Of a DNA stretch of 64,000 nucleotides, positions 40,092 through 47,509 are shown piece by piece (position 1 is the stretch's first letter; every line of letters starts with the position of its first letter). A program made the translations under genes and the position numbers. Below the pieces are notes generated by a model. The model made no database searches. It was not told the origin of the DNA and worked only from the letters and a program-made list of their open reading frames with translations. The stretch spans positions 1,015,570 through 1,079,569 of the forward strand of contig NZ_ATYB01000014.1 of assembly GCF_000427465.1 (NCBI RefSeq), in the 5' to 3' direction. Source of the stretch: Sinorhizobium arboris LMG 14919 (GTDB lineage Bacteria > Pseudomonadota > Alphaproteobacteria > Rhizobiales > Rhizobiaceae).

Positions 40092-40220
40092 GATTGGCTT
40101 CCATTTCCGGTGTTAGCAATCCTAGAAACTGTCGATGTCATGCAGGTCGAGGTTGTTCTCATCCTGCCGACTCAGCGAGGACGAAACAACAATTCCCCCA
40201 TCATCAGCACGCATAGAATG

Positions 40221-40236
40221 ATTATAAGCAAATAAG
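40221..40236. repeat. Cassette palindrome, copy 1
   Basis: ATTATAAGCAAATAAG, a degenerate copy of CTTATGTGCAAATAAG, about 130 bases upstream of the secreted protein start. Confidence 0.6.
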
Positions 40237-40386
40237 TTGTGGTGATTATTTTTGCACGCGAAGCGCGTTTGGGCGTACCTTGGCCGAGCGCCGTTCCATC
40301 GGCGCCTGGTGACGGTTGGCGTGGAGCGGTCAACATTGGTGGCGTTGTGCTGAATAGTCTTTCAGCCCAAGGACTTGGCCTGGCTG

Positions 40387-40411
40387 GATTCCTGTGACAG
40401 GCACAGGAATC
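40387..40411. repeat. Palindromic hairpin element
   Basis: A perfect 10-bp stem, GATTCCTGTG/CACAGGAATC, with a 5-base loop. It is related to the degenerate element at 14079-14110 and so is probably a dispersed intergenic repeat. Confidence 0.55.
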
Positions 40412-40614
40412 GATGGAGATATTGTTATGGATCATTCCCATTATTCGAAGTTTACCATCTACTGTATCGACGCAAACATGATCGTACATTCGGAGTTAAA
40501 CATATTATTATTCAATTAGTAATTGTCCATTAACCCATTGCTGGTGATTTTATATGCTCCGAATAAGGTCCACTTCGCATCGCTTTATTTCTGATCTGTC
40601 AAAAATTAAACGAA

Positions 40615-40977
40615 TCAACTCTGGTCCAGCCCTCCTTGGGTTTGGAATTGCCCGTTCGAACATTCGAAAACGCCCATAGATCCGATCGTCACGTTGAAGA
40701 GCGCCTCAAGCGCCAGACCGAAGCCAAAGCATGGAGACGGCTTTATGTGCAAATAAGTCGTTCCCAATTTTTTTACGGGTGGGGTAGGCGGTTGCTCCGG
40801 AGGAGTACTGCCCACTCGTTGGACATCAGCAAACCCCGCTCCTGTGCCTCCAAATCGTTGGAAGGCGCCCGAGATTGTCACTGTGGCCGTGATGGGCCGA
40901 TCCGATGTCCATGGTATTGCAACCGACGAACCCGATAGGACTTGCGCACTTTTGCCGGGAGAAAAAATGGAATCCAT
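40615..40977 (-). pseudogene. Truncated ORF after the 47-residue membrane protein gene
   Basis: A very good Shine-Dalgarno (AGGAGGTGCCC) precedes ATG 40977, only 10 bases after the stop of the small membrane protein. The product begins MDSIFSPGKSAQVLSGSSVA, continues with TATVTISGAF and a Pro-rich segment, then reads into the conserved cassette block (TTYLHIKP). It looks like the N terminus of a secreted partner whose remainder was lost when the conserved block was joined on. No known domain is recognised. Confidence 0.5.
40742..40757. repeat. Cassette palindrome, copy 2
   Basis: TTTATGTGCAAATAAG. Flanking sequence on the left (about 40660-40741) matches copies 3, 9 and 10 for roughly 80 bases. 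Confidence 0.75.
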
Positions 40978-40986
40978 GGGCACCTC

Positions 40987-41130
40987 CTATCGAGACATTA
41001 GACCGAGCCAGTCAATTACCGAGATTACGGACACAAACACGCAGGCAATAATCATGAGGATGTATATTATCCACTTATACCTAAAGTTCCTAATTATATG
41101 AGAGATTAATTCGAACAATGGATCAAGCAT
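40987..41130 (-). CDS. Small membrane protein of 47 residues (cassette family)
   Basis: Starts MLDPLFELISHIIRNFRY, then a single strong membrane helix (WIIYILMIIACVFVSVISVI) and WLGLMSR. AT-rich compared with housekeeping genes here. It is placed directly upstream of a truncated ORF with a strong ribosome-binding site, as other small membrane genes in this region are. Possibly an immunity protein; the function is inferred from position only. The 250 bases upstream (41131-41378) show no gene. Confidence 0.5.
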   Translation of the reverse strand: MLDPLFELISHIIRNFRYKWIIYILMIIACVFVSVISVIDWLGLMSR

Positions 41131-41378
41131 TGAGACTCCTTGGAAATAACAATCACAATATATCGCGAAAGGTCTCGGCATCGAGACAAGCGCGACTCTG
41201 CGTAGAATACTCTCGGTCGCCGAAAGGAGGATCTAAAATCGATAAATTCGTCGGTAGACAGCGACAAGTTCATCATATTTCCTCAATACCAATTAAAGTT
41301 GTTTGATCGTCAAGCTCGCCGACCGACACCAGGGCTACCATCCCGTGGAAGATCGAAAGCAGGGCGGCCGTGGCAGAT

Positions 41379-41480
41379 TTACTTTTGCAGCTCAAAATGC
41401 TTCGCCCCGGAGTTCACCTGGGGTGATCGTCCCTCGCCACTGCGGCCAGGTTCATCCATTCGTTGGAAGAACCTCGCCAT
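41379..41480 (-). pseudogene. N-terminal fragment of a homologue of the secreted protein
   Basis: The ATG shares one base with the stop of the membrane gene above it (TGATG). The 33-residue frame MARFFQRMDEPGRSGEGRSP, ending AKHFELQK, matches residues 22-48 of the candidate secreted protein (FFSGMDDPGRSGEGRS to AAAKRF). It shows that the homologue's 5' end was placed directly behind a membrane protein gene before being truncated. Confidence 0.7.
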
Positions 41481-42085
41481 CACGAATTTCCCTTGCCCAT
41501 GTTATGTAACGACCGAATGTAAGGAAATAAACGAAAGCATATTATATATATGCATGAATAAATTCCGAATATAGATATAGCGCTCTTAATTATATTTCCC
41601 TTGATATCAGAGCTGTATGTAAGATTAAATCGAGAATCTGACTCAGAAATCGGAATGAACTCGGTAAGCACCCCGAGCATTAGTAAAACAAAAAACGGGA
41701 ATATCCACCCTCTAACATAATAAGAGTTTGCACTTCTGATTCCCGTAAATGTTATTATAGCAAGATAAGGCAATAGAGTTGCACTCATAATTGATCTGGC
41801 CGCAATAAATTCGCATTTTTCCCTATATGTGTATCTGCTTGTAGATATGCTATCAATTATATATCCGTTAGGTGGCCAAAGATACAATAATGCATTTTTA
41901 TTTGAAAAGGCGCAGACGATTTCATCGGAAAAATTCGAGATTAAGAAAAACATTGCCAAAGATATGGCTGAAGATACCAAGATAGCTATTAGGCATCTAT
42001 TTAAACGTGCTTCTGCATTCTGCCGATCCATAGCATGGTCGCTGGATACTTTTTCAAAAATGTCAAATCCTCTATCGTTTTTCAT
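41480..42085 (-). CDS. Four-helix membrane protein, cassette family 3
   Basis: A 201-residue, strongly AT-rich gene. Four membrane helices are predicted (around residues 30-50, 90-115, 120-145 and 170-190). The segment LYLWPPNGYIIDSISTSRY followed by EKCEFIA aligns with FFPLWPQNLLLHDQLNASRF and EKCTFFA of the neighbouring 42449-43018 protein, so the two are paralogues. It starts right after a remnant of another gene's 5' end and stops on the start of a truncated secreted-protein ORF. Candidate immunity protein by context; no known family recognised. Confidence 0.65.
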   Translation of the reverse strand: MKNDRGFDIFEKVSSDHAMDRQNAEARLNRCLIAILVSSAISLAMFFLISNFSDEIVCAFSNKNALLYLWPPNGYIIDSISTSRYTYREKCEFIAARSIMSATLLPYLAIITFTGIRSANSYYVRGWIFPFFVLLMLGVLTEFIPISESDSRFNLTYSSDIKGNIIKSAISIFGIYSCIYIICFRLFPYIRSLHNMGKGNS

Positions 42086-42260
42086 GTGGATTCCGGAATT
42101 ACGTGTATTGAACTTGCGTCCGCTCGGCAGTTCGATGCTTGCCAAGTAGTGTTGGCCTGCATCTGCAAGGACGTATTCGATGGCGAACCGGCAATTCCAG
42201 CCACGTCGCGCCTAGCGCAGAAAACATGATCAAAAGCGTGCGCGTTCGAAAAATGTCCAT
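42086..42260 (-). pseudogene. 5' remnant of a gene like the 47510-48244 membrane-anchored protein
   Basis: Begins MDIFRTRTLLIMFSALGATW, nearly identical to the start of the intact gene at 48244. A frameshift soon after it and a small deletion follow. Its end still spells IELPSGRKFN in another frame. It breaks off exactly at the start of the next membrane gene (42085), at a point matching residue 45-46 of the intact protein. It is direct evidence of a join between two different cassette genes. Confidence 0.8.
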
Positions 42261-42327
42261 GGCTCCTATCGTCACACAATTGCACAGCGCCTCATGCGTC
42301 AAGCCGAAGCCAAAGCACGGAGGTGGC

Positions 42328-42343
42328 CTTATGTGCAAATAGG
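42328..42343. repeat. Cassette palindrome, copy 3
   Basis: CTTATGTGCAAATAGG within a block nearly identical to copy 9 over roughly 130 bases (about 42235-42370). Confidence 0.8.
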
Positions 42344-42448
42344 CTGTGCCAAGTCTTTTTGCGCGCGAAGCATGCCGGCTGTTGAGCAACGCCGGCCTCT
42401 GCGGATTCCGGTCGACGGTGTCGACGAGGGGCGAGGGGGCCGCGGGGC
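42344..42448 (-). pseudogene. Fragment of a secreted-protein gene
   Basis: Directly after the membrane gene stop, one frame reads PAAPSPLVDTVDRNPQRP. This matches VAPSALANIIDQNPQDP in the fragment at 43115-43773. It then enters the conserved block (ASRAKRLGTAYLHI). Confidence 0.55.
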
Positions 42449-43018
42449 TCAGGGGAACCGTGATCGACGGTAGGCCAAGGTTCTTTCGATCAGAATCCCT
42501 ATGCTGAATACAGTAAGCCAAATAAGGGGGAGGTTCTTCCATGTGTTTATCTCGATTGACTGTGATAGGCTGAGGGAATATAAAGAATTATACTCATTGA
42601 ATTTCGAAGTTAAGATTGAAGTAAAGCTTACTGCGGTTGTGATTATCGCTACTTTTAAGAATCCAGGAATGAATACCCGGTCCTTGCGATTGATATCGTC
42701 AATAATCTTTAAAAAAAGCCAAATATAGCATCCCGCAGCAAATATCGACTGCATTGCAAAGAACGTGCATTTTTCATTCGGCGTGAATCGGCTGGCGTTC
42801 AGTTGGTCATGTAGCAACAGATTCTGTGGCCAAAGTGGAAAAAACACTGAATTGTCTGCCATCGTGCACGCGGTGTTCGGATAGGATGCTAAAAATAACC
42901 TTCCGGCAATCGCGAATATTGCTGGAATGATCATGAGGAGCGCTGAACGTTTGAGGTGCTTGACCTCAATCTTCATCTGCGCTTCGAACTTTAAGGTTGT
43001 GTCGTTATTTTCTAGCAC
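42449..43018 (-). CDS. Four-helix membrane protein, cassette family 3
   Basis: A 189-residue AT-rich gene, paralogous to the 41480-42085 product (shared LWP.N, SR[YF]T, EKC and closely spaced helices). Helices are seen near residues 25-45, 85-105, 115-140 and 165-185. Palindrome copy 4 lies upstream, and a secreted-protein fragment starts immediately after the stop. Candidate immunity protein by context. Confidence 0.65.
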   Translation of the reverse strand: MLENNDTTLKFEAQMKIEVKHLKRSALLMIIPAIFAIAGRLFLASYPNTACTMADNSVFFPLWPQNLLLHDQLNASRFTPNEKCTFFAMQSIFAAGCYIWLFLKIIDDINRKDRVFIPGFLKVAIITTAVSFTSILTSKFNEYNSLYSLSLSQSIEINTWKNLPLIWLTVFSIGILIERTLAYRRSRFP

Positions 43019-43114
43019 GACAAGTATATTTTCCTAAGATATATTTTTCGATGAGGTAATATCTCAATACAGCGCGACTAACAAATTCATCAAATAATTC
43101 CGCATGGTTCCCTG

Positions 43115-43773
43115 CTAGGACGGACACCGCGCGGGAAAGAGAACTACCTTGTGAGAATGCAAAGGCATAGAAGTTAGCTTATGGTCAAATAAGATAAGTT
43201 TGAACTTTGCGTTCATAGCACTTTCACCCGTACCGCTTCTGGCGGTTCGCCGCTTTCCCGACGCGGAGACGCCCCCGCCGGAGCTGCTACGGTCCCAACT
43301 GCTCGTGTTTGCCCGTGTCCGTGCCACTGCTACTCAACTTCGAACCGTTCGATTTGGAGCTTTTCGATGAATACCCGCCGCTCTTTCCGCCGTAGCCAGA
43401 ATTCTTTGAAGAGTTACCAGCGGAGGACGATTTGGAACCGCCGCTGCTGCTATTGGTGCGGGAGTAACTGTCTTCTCTGTCGCGGTTGCCATTGCCGCCG
43501 ACCTTGTCTTTGGTCTTGGAGCTCGGCTTATAGCTTTGCGGCTTGTCTGGATTGACCGACGTCGGATCCTGCGGGTTCTGGTCGATGATGTTGGCGAGGG
43601 CCGAGGGGGCGACTGGCTGGAACTGTGCCCATCACCTGAACGGCAACATCTTGACCGGTTCTGTTATGAACAGCGCTGGCGTACTCATCGATATCGAATA
43701 CGACAGAGGCGGCCCTGCCGCCGCTGTTACGCCGTATCTCATTCAGCGAACTCGCGGCGTTCCTATCTGCCAT
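43115..43773 (-). pseudogene. Frameshifted secreted-protein gene fragment with Ser/Gly-rich linker
   Basis: ATG 43773 overlaps the end of the upstream membrane gene by 11 bases. Frame 1 reads MADRNAASSLNEIRRNSGGR as far as VQVMGTVP. After a shift a second frame reads VAPSALANIIDQNPQDPTSV into a long Ser/Gly/Lys linker (such as GYGGKSGGYSSKSSKSNGSK). A third shift gives SSWDRSSSGGGVSASG, then FKLILFDHK across the palindrome. The SWDR-GGGVS motif matches SWDRGRSGGGVS in the 46638-47499 pseudogene, so both derive from one secreted-protein family. Confidence 0.65.
43178..43193. repeat. Cassette palindrome, copy 4
   Basis: CTTATGGTCAAATAAG, identical to copy 7. Confidence 0.7.
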
Positions 43774-44422
43774 CGACGTATTCTCCCTTTATTTCGTGAA
43801 ACTTCACGCGTCGGCCTAGAGCGACGATCATCAACATCTGCACCACAACCATGGGCACGAAAGCACCTGCTCCCAGGAACAGGCTCGTCATCAGGAATGC
43901 CGAGGAATTCGGGGTCAGCGGCATAAGCTTTCTGACAGCGTCGGGGTTATCCGCGAACCAGGACACCTCCGCGGAAAGGCCAAAATCCGTCATCCGGGAA
44001 AAAGAAAATACCCCGAAAGCACAGAAGACGACCGTAAAAAATACCCAGCACAGATAGAGCCGTTTCTTGTCGGCGACGAAGACAATGTCCCTGGAGGTAG
44101 CCGCAAAGTAAGAGTGAACGATTAAGCCAACGACGAGAATGACCAGTTGGACCACGACGCCGCCGACATAGGCTTCCGCAAACTCCGGGCGATTGTGCAG
44201 CAGATAAGCGTAGTCGGCTGTATGCCGGTCACTGAGGGCAAAGAACACGGTTTTATTGGCAGCGAGCGCAAGCCAGTGGTATGGGACGAACATTACGCTC
44301 ACCGGCAGCAGCAGGAACCAAGCCACCCGGTCCATCGTTCGCAAATTGTGGCGAAACGCGTAGCGAAAGACGAAGATGAATTCGGCGTGCGATTCGCGAA
44401 CCCAACGGGGGACCATCGGCAT
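43763..44422 (-). CDS. Four-helix membrane protein, cassette family 1
   Basis: A 219-residue protein beginning MPMVPRWVRESHAEF, with helices around residues 30-50, 80-105, 120-145 and 180-205. Conserved pieces are NKTVFFALSDRHTADYAYLL and YVGGVVVQL. It is a close paralogue of the 45112-45750 gene, and the DNA duplication continues about 100 bases upstream of the start. GGGGTTGA precedes the ATG. The downstream truncated secreted-protein ORF overlaps its stop. Less AT-rich than the other cassette genes. Candidate immunity protein; no known family recognised. Confidence 0.7.
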   Translation of the reverse strand: MPMVPRWVRESHAEFIFVFRYAFRHNLRTMDRVAWFLLLPVSVMFVPYHWLALAANKTVFFALSDRHTADYAYLLHNRPEFAEAYVGGVVVQLVILVVGLIVHSYFAATSRDIVFVADKKRLYLCWVFFTVVFCAFGVFSFSRMTDFGLSAEVSWFADNPDAVRKLMPLTPNSSAFLMTSLFLGAGAFVPMVVVQMLMIVALGRRVKFHEIKGEYVDGR

Positions 44423-44507
44423 TCAACCCCTCACTCCAATTCTTGTCCGGCAATTCCGGTCTCGCACCGACAGACAGTGCTCGAATTTAACCCAAAAGAA
44501 TTACACG

Positions 44508-44523
44508 CTTATTTGATCTAGAC
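44508..44523. repeat. Cassette palindrome half-copy in reverse orientation
   Basis: CTTATTTGATCTAGAC matches the first nine bases of CTTATTTGACCATAAG, the reverse complement of copies 4 and 7, then diverges. The duplicated DNA shared with 45775-45865 stops being similar here, so a recombination breakpoint probably lies inside the palindrome. Confidence 0.55.
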
Positions 44524-44530
44524 GACATTA

Positions 44531-44827
44531 CTATGCGTCGTCGCTGTATTTATCCAATACTTCCCGCCAAATGAAAAATAATATAGGATTTCTTTTAAGT
44601 ATCTTCCTGTATATGCTGTCACTAATTAAAAATGGATATGCTTTTGTAAGTATATAACTAAAAAGTGAAAAGGGGGCGGTGATAACCATAAGAAAAGAAA
44701 GGATTTTGAAGATCATCTCTATATATCCTCCGAAATTTGTTGAGCTGCTAATTGACATGATGAATAATATTGAAATCCAAATGGCGATGAAAATAAGATT
44801 GAAGATAGCGTTTATTTTCTTAGTCAT
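44531..44827 (-). CDS. Small two-to-three-helix membrane protein, cassette family 2
   Basis: A 98-residue AT-rich gene starting MTKKINAIFNLIFIAIW. Two or three helices are followed by a conserved C terminus RNPILFFIWREVLDKYSD. The products at 48387-48686 (RNPILFFVWREVLERYSD) and 46075-46377 (ESPIRYLVWKEI) share this tail and a similar start. After the stop, an ATG two bases later opens only 13 codons, a remnant of the usual downstream partner. Candidate immunity protein by context. Confidence 0.65.
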   Translation of the reverse strand: MTKKINAIFNLIFIAIWISILFIMSISSSTNFGGYIEMIFKILSFLMVITAPFSLFSYILTKAYPFLISDSIYRKILKRNPILFFIWREVLDKYSDDA

Positions 44828-44903
44828 TGAAAATCTTCTGCAGGAAAGGTATTTCTGCGCGGGCTCTGTGTAGATCGCAGGGAGCTTCTCCGGATCAAAC
44901 ATT

Positions 44904-45125
44904 TCAAGACGTACATGTGTGCGTGAGGTGTCTTTCTGGTCGAGCTGTCGCGTCCATTGATGCGGCGCAATTATCCTGTGATCGCCAAAGCACGGAAACA
45001 TAATTATGCGCAAATAAGTTGCATCTAGATTTTTGCGCGCTTGGCGTGACGTGGGGCGGGATGGTGTCCGCATTGCCATGCAGTGCGTCGGCGGCCCAGT
45101 TCACCGAGCCTCTATTGTTTGGCAT
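44904..45125 (-). pseudogene. Truncated ORF overlapping the end of a family 1 membrane gene
   Basis: ATG 45125 lies inside the last codons of the membrane gene. The 73-residue frame begins MPNNRGSVNWAADALHGNAD, crosses the palindrome as NLFAHNYVSVLW, and ends soon after. The NLFAH...SVLW piece is the protein reading of the conserved block, also seen at copies 3 and 9. Probably a shortened secreted-partner gene. Confidence 0.45.
45003..45018. repeat. Cassette palindrome, copy 5
   Basis: ATTATGCGCAAATAAG, with the conserved neighbouring motif CAAAGCACGGA on its left, as at copies 3 and 9. Confidence 0.7.
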
Positions 45126-45750
45126 TAACGTAGTCCCCTTTGATATCGTTGAAGCTGACGCGTCGTCCGAGAGCGAAAATGATCAACGTCTGCACCACGC
45201 CAGCAGGGACAAATGCAGCCTCCGCGGCCAAGAATAAGCCGGTCATCAGGAATGCCGAGGAATTGGTGGCAACAGGCGTAAGCCTCCTGCGAGCCTCGGG
45301 GTTATCCGCAAACCAAGACACGTCGGTGGAAAGGCCAAAATCGGTCAATCGGGAAAAACTGAAAGCCGAGAAGGCAAAGACGACTATTGCGATGGATGCC
45401 CAGCAGAAATAGGCCCCTTTCCGGTCCTCAACGAAGACAATATCCCTGGACGTAATCGCGAAATACGAGTGAACGACCACTCCGGCGACGAGCACAGCAA
45501 GCTGCACAACAACACCGCCGACATAGGCATCGGCAAATTCCGGTCGGTGGGCCAGTAGATAGGCGTAGTCCGCCTCGTGCCGGTCACTGAGCGCAAAGAA
45601 TATCGTCTTGTTGGCGGCGCGAGCCAGCCAATCGTACGGGAGGAACATCACGACGAATGGCAGCAGCAGGAACAAAGCCACCCGGTCCATCGTTCGCAAA
45701 TTGTGGCGAAACGTAGCGAAAGACGAACCTGAATTCGGCGCTTGTTTCAC
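45112..45750 (-). CDS. Four-helix membrane protein, cassette family 1 (N-terminal frameshift)
   Basis: A paralogue of the 43763-44422 gene with the same helix pattern and motifs (NKTIFFALSDRHEADYAYLL, YVGGVVVQL). Compared with that copy it lacks two bases ('gc') near 45716. Translation from the matching start at 45775, which still has GGAGGTGAGGGG in front, therefore runs out of frame. A GTG at 45750 or an internal ATG at 45690 could start the in-frame part, but neither has a ribosome-binding site. It may be a recent pseudogene. Confidence 0.6.
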   Translation of the reverse strand: MKQAPNSGSSFATFRHNLRTMDRVALFLLLPFVVMFLPYDWLARAANKTIFFALSDRHEADYAYLLAHRPEFADAYVGGVVVQLAVLVAGVVVHSYFAITSRDIVFVEDRKGAYFCWASIAIVVFAFSAFSFSRLTDFGLSTDVSWFADNPEARRRLTPVATNSSAFLMTGLFLAAEAAFVPAGVVQTLIIFALGRRVSFNDIKGDYVNAKQ

Positions 45751-45860
45751 GAAACCAACGGGGGACCATCGACATTCAGCCCCTCACCTCCAATTCATGT
45801 CCGGCAATGCCGGTCTCGCACCGATAGACAGCGCTCAAATTTAACCAAAAGAATTACACG

Positions 45861-45876
45861 CTTATGGTCAAATAAG
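45861..45876. repeat. Cassette palindrome, copy 6
   Basis: CTTATGGTCAAATAAG, identical to copy 4 (43178-43193), about 85 bases upstream of the ancestral family 1 start. Confidence 0.7.
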
Positions 45877-45887
45877 ACGGAGAACAA

Positions 45888-46085
45888 TTATTGCGCGCAA
45901 TGGGGGCTGCCTGATCGGGAAACGGCGCCGGGGGTGTCCACGTTGGCCGACCGTCGAGGCGGAGATTGTGCGTGACCCAGCGAGGTGCTTCGCCGTGCTC
46001 TGGTCAGGATCTGTCCATAGATACCGCCTTCAAATAGACTGGGTGCCCGGTATTTGATTTCGTTGCCTATTTCATCAATTCCCAT
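45888..46085 (-). pseudogene. Truncated ORF overlapping the end of a family 2 membrane gene
   Basis: ATG 46085 lies within the last codons of the upstream small membrane gene. The frame MGIDEIGNEIKYRAPSLFEG, continuing GIYGQIL, looks protein-like. It then becomes Arg/Ser/Pro-rich, suggesting a frameshift, and ends just before palindrome copy 6. Same arrangement as the other truncated partner ORFs. Confidence 0.45.
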
Positions 46086-46377
46086 TCCGTTCGATCTCAT
46101 CTCGTATTTCTTTCCATACAAGATAGCGTATTGGACTTTCTTTCATTTTTTTTAAGTAATATGTATCATTTATGTGTATCTTGCATCCAATAGATAGCGC
46201 TAATGAAAGTATACTTAACGGAAATAACATAAACATGGCCGCTACTATTAAAAAATAAAGTAACTCAAAATAAAATGCGTATGAAGGAAAGATGTAATTC
46301 AAAACAACTATGACGTATATGCACAACAGCATTGCAAAAAATAGAATGCTTAGAAAGATATTCAGACGTTTTCGCAT
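46075..46377 (-). CDS. Small membrane protein of 100 residues, cassette family 2
   Basis: Starts MRKRLNIFLSILFFAML, with about three hydrophobic helices and the C-terminal family tail ESPIRYLVWKEIRDEIE. Strongly AT-rich, unlike the GC-rich chromosome around it. It lies about 210 bases downstream of palindrome copy 7, and its stop overlaps a truncated ORF. Candidate immunity protein by context. Confidence 0.65.
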   Translation of the reverse strand: MRKRLNIFLSILFFAMLLCIYVIVVLNYIFPSYAFYFELLYFLIVAAMFMLFPLSILSLALSIGCKIHINDTYYLKKMKESPIRYLVWKEIRDEIERNGN

Positions 46378-46588
46378 TTAAATCCACAAGTATTGACGTT
46401 AATTGTAGTTAATAGTAAGTATTTAATTAAATAAATAATATGTTTTGAGGTGATGAACAGCATTACTATACCCTAGGGGATCTGATCGGAAACTCGCCTG
46501 ATCGCCGCGAGCAGTGATCGGCTGACGCTTACGCCGACCCCGGTTAATATGCGCGCCGAACATAGAGGCACGTGAACCATGCGCGATG

Positions 46589-46604
46589 GTTATATGCAAA
46601 TAAG
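46589..46604. repeat. Cassette palindrome, copy 7
   Basis: GTTATATGCAAATAAG. With its flanks (about 46558-46720) it forms a longer duplication shared with copy 10 at 49567-49730. Confidence 0.75.
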
Positions 46605-46637
46605 CTGTCTTCTGCTTATCGACACCTTTGACGCGTC

Positions 46638-47499
46638 TTATCGAACGAAGCTTCTTTGTTCTTCCTGAGGTCTTGGTCTCGCCGAGCGTGAAATCTCGGA
46701 TTCGCCGCTGGACGGAAAAGCGGGGCTGATCCCGTCGACCAGCACCTTGAACTCGGACCAGCGCGCATCGCCGGCATCGAGCCTGCCGTTGCCGTTGGTG
46801 TCGAAGACGTTCCGGATCGCCTCGAGATCGCCCGTCGCCGACTTGTCCCATTCGGTGAAGACGAATTCGCTGGCATCGCCGATCTTGCCGTCGCCGCCGA
46901 TGTCGAGAGCCAGCATGCCGGCGCAGGCCGAGGCCATGCGGTTAGGTAGCCACTGCCGTCGAGATCGACGAAGAAGGGCGAGGAGGAGAGGGGATCGACG
47001 GCGAGACCGTTGCCGGTGAGGTCGAGGAGGACGGGATCTCTCCAATTGCTCGACTTCATCGTGCCGTCTCTGGTGCTACCGAGACACCGCCGCCGGATCG
47101 GCCCCGGTCCCAACTGCCATAGGATGCGGTGTTCTGATTGTCGCGTTTGGCCGTGGACGTGCCACCGTAACTCGAACCTTTACCGCCCGAACCGGAACTC
47201 TTGCTCTTGGACGACGGGCCGCTGCCCTTGCCGCCGCCGCATAAGCCTTTGGAGGAGCGTAGTTCGTAAAGTGCCGGAGGGCCACCTCCGCAAACTTTTG
47301 CTCGTAAGCTTCGGGTCCGGCGGTATTTCCTCAGTGATATCTAACGAGGAGCGAGAGAATATATGCTAGCTCCGACGAAGGCGTTGTCGGCGTAAGTATC
47401 ACCGATTGATGCCAGATAACGCCAGCCGTCGATATAATCGTCAACGGACGAGAAAGTATTAAGCCTAGACAATTGCCGGCTGTTGATGAATAGTACCAT
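46638..47499 (-). pseudogene. Decayed secreted-protein gene with calcium-type domain
   Basis: An intact-looking start (ATG 47499) encodes 52 residues, MVLFINSRQLSRLNTFSSVD to SIYSLAPR, then a stop. After frame changes come EAYEQKFAEVALRHFTNYAP, a Ser/Gly/Lys linker (KSKSSGSGGKGSSYGGTS), SWDRGRSGGGVS, then VLLDLTGNGLAVDPLSSSPF. After another shift LALDIGGDGKIGDASEFVFT and VFDTNGNGRLDAGDARWSEF follow. The last parts match the calcium domain of the 38625-40091 protein. At least three frame breaks make it non-functional. It directly follows an intact membrane-anchored partner gene. Confidence 0.8.
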
Positions 47500-47509
47500 T
47501 GTTGACCGC

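Larger units (their letters stand above)
40122..40489 (-). pseudogene. Truncated cassette ORF upstream of the secreted protein gene
   Basis: No intact gene. One frame crosses the palindromic site at 40221-40236 and continues in the LFAYNH frame to a stop at 40122, ending NLDLHDIDSF, 30 bases before the secreted protein start. Another frame runs to 40172. The sequence on the upstream side resembles ends of other truncated cassette ORFs (RASRAK). The stretch 40490-40614 is AT-rich and shows no gene. Confidence 0.4.
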
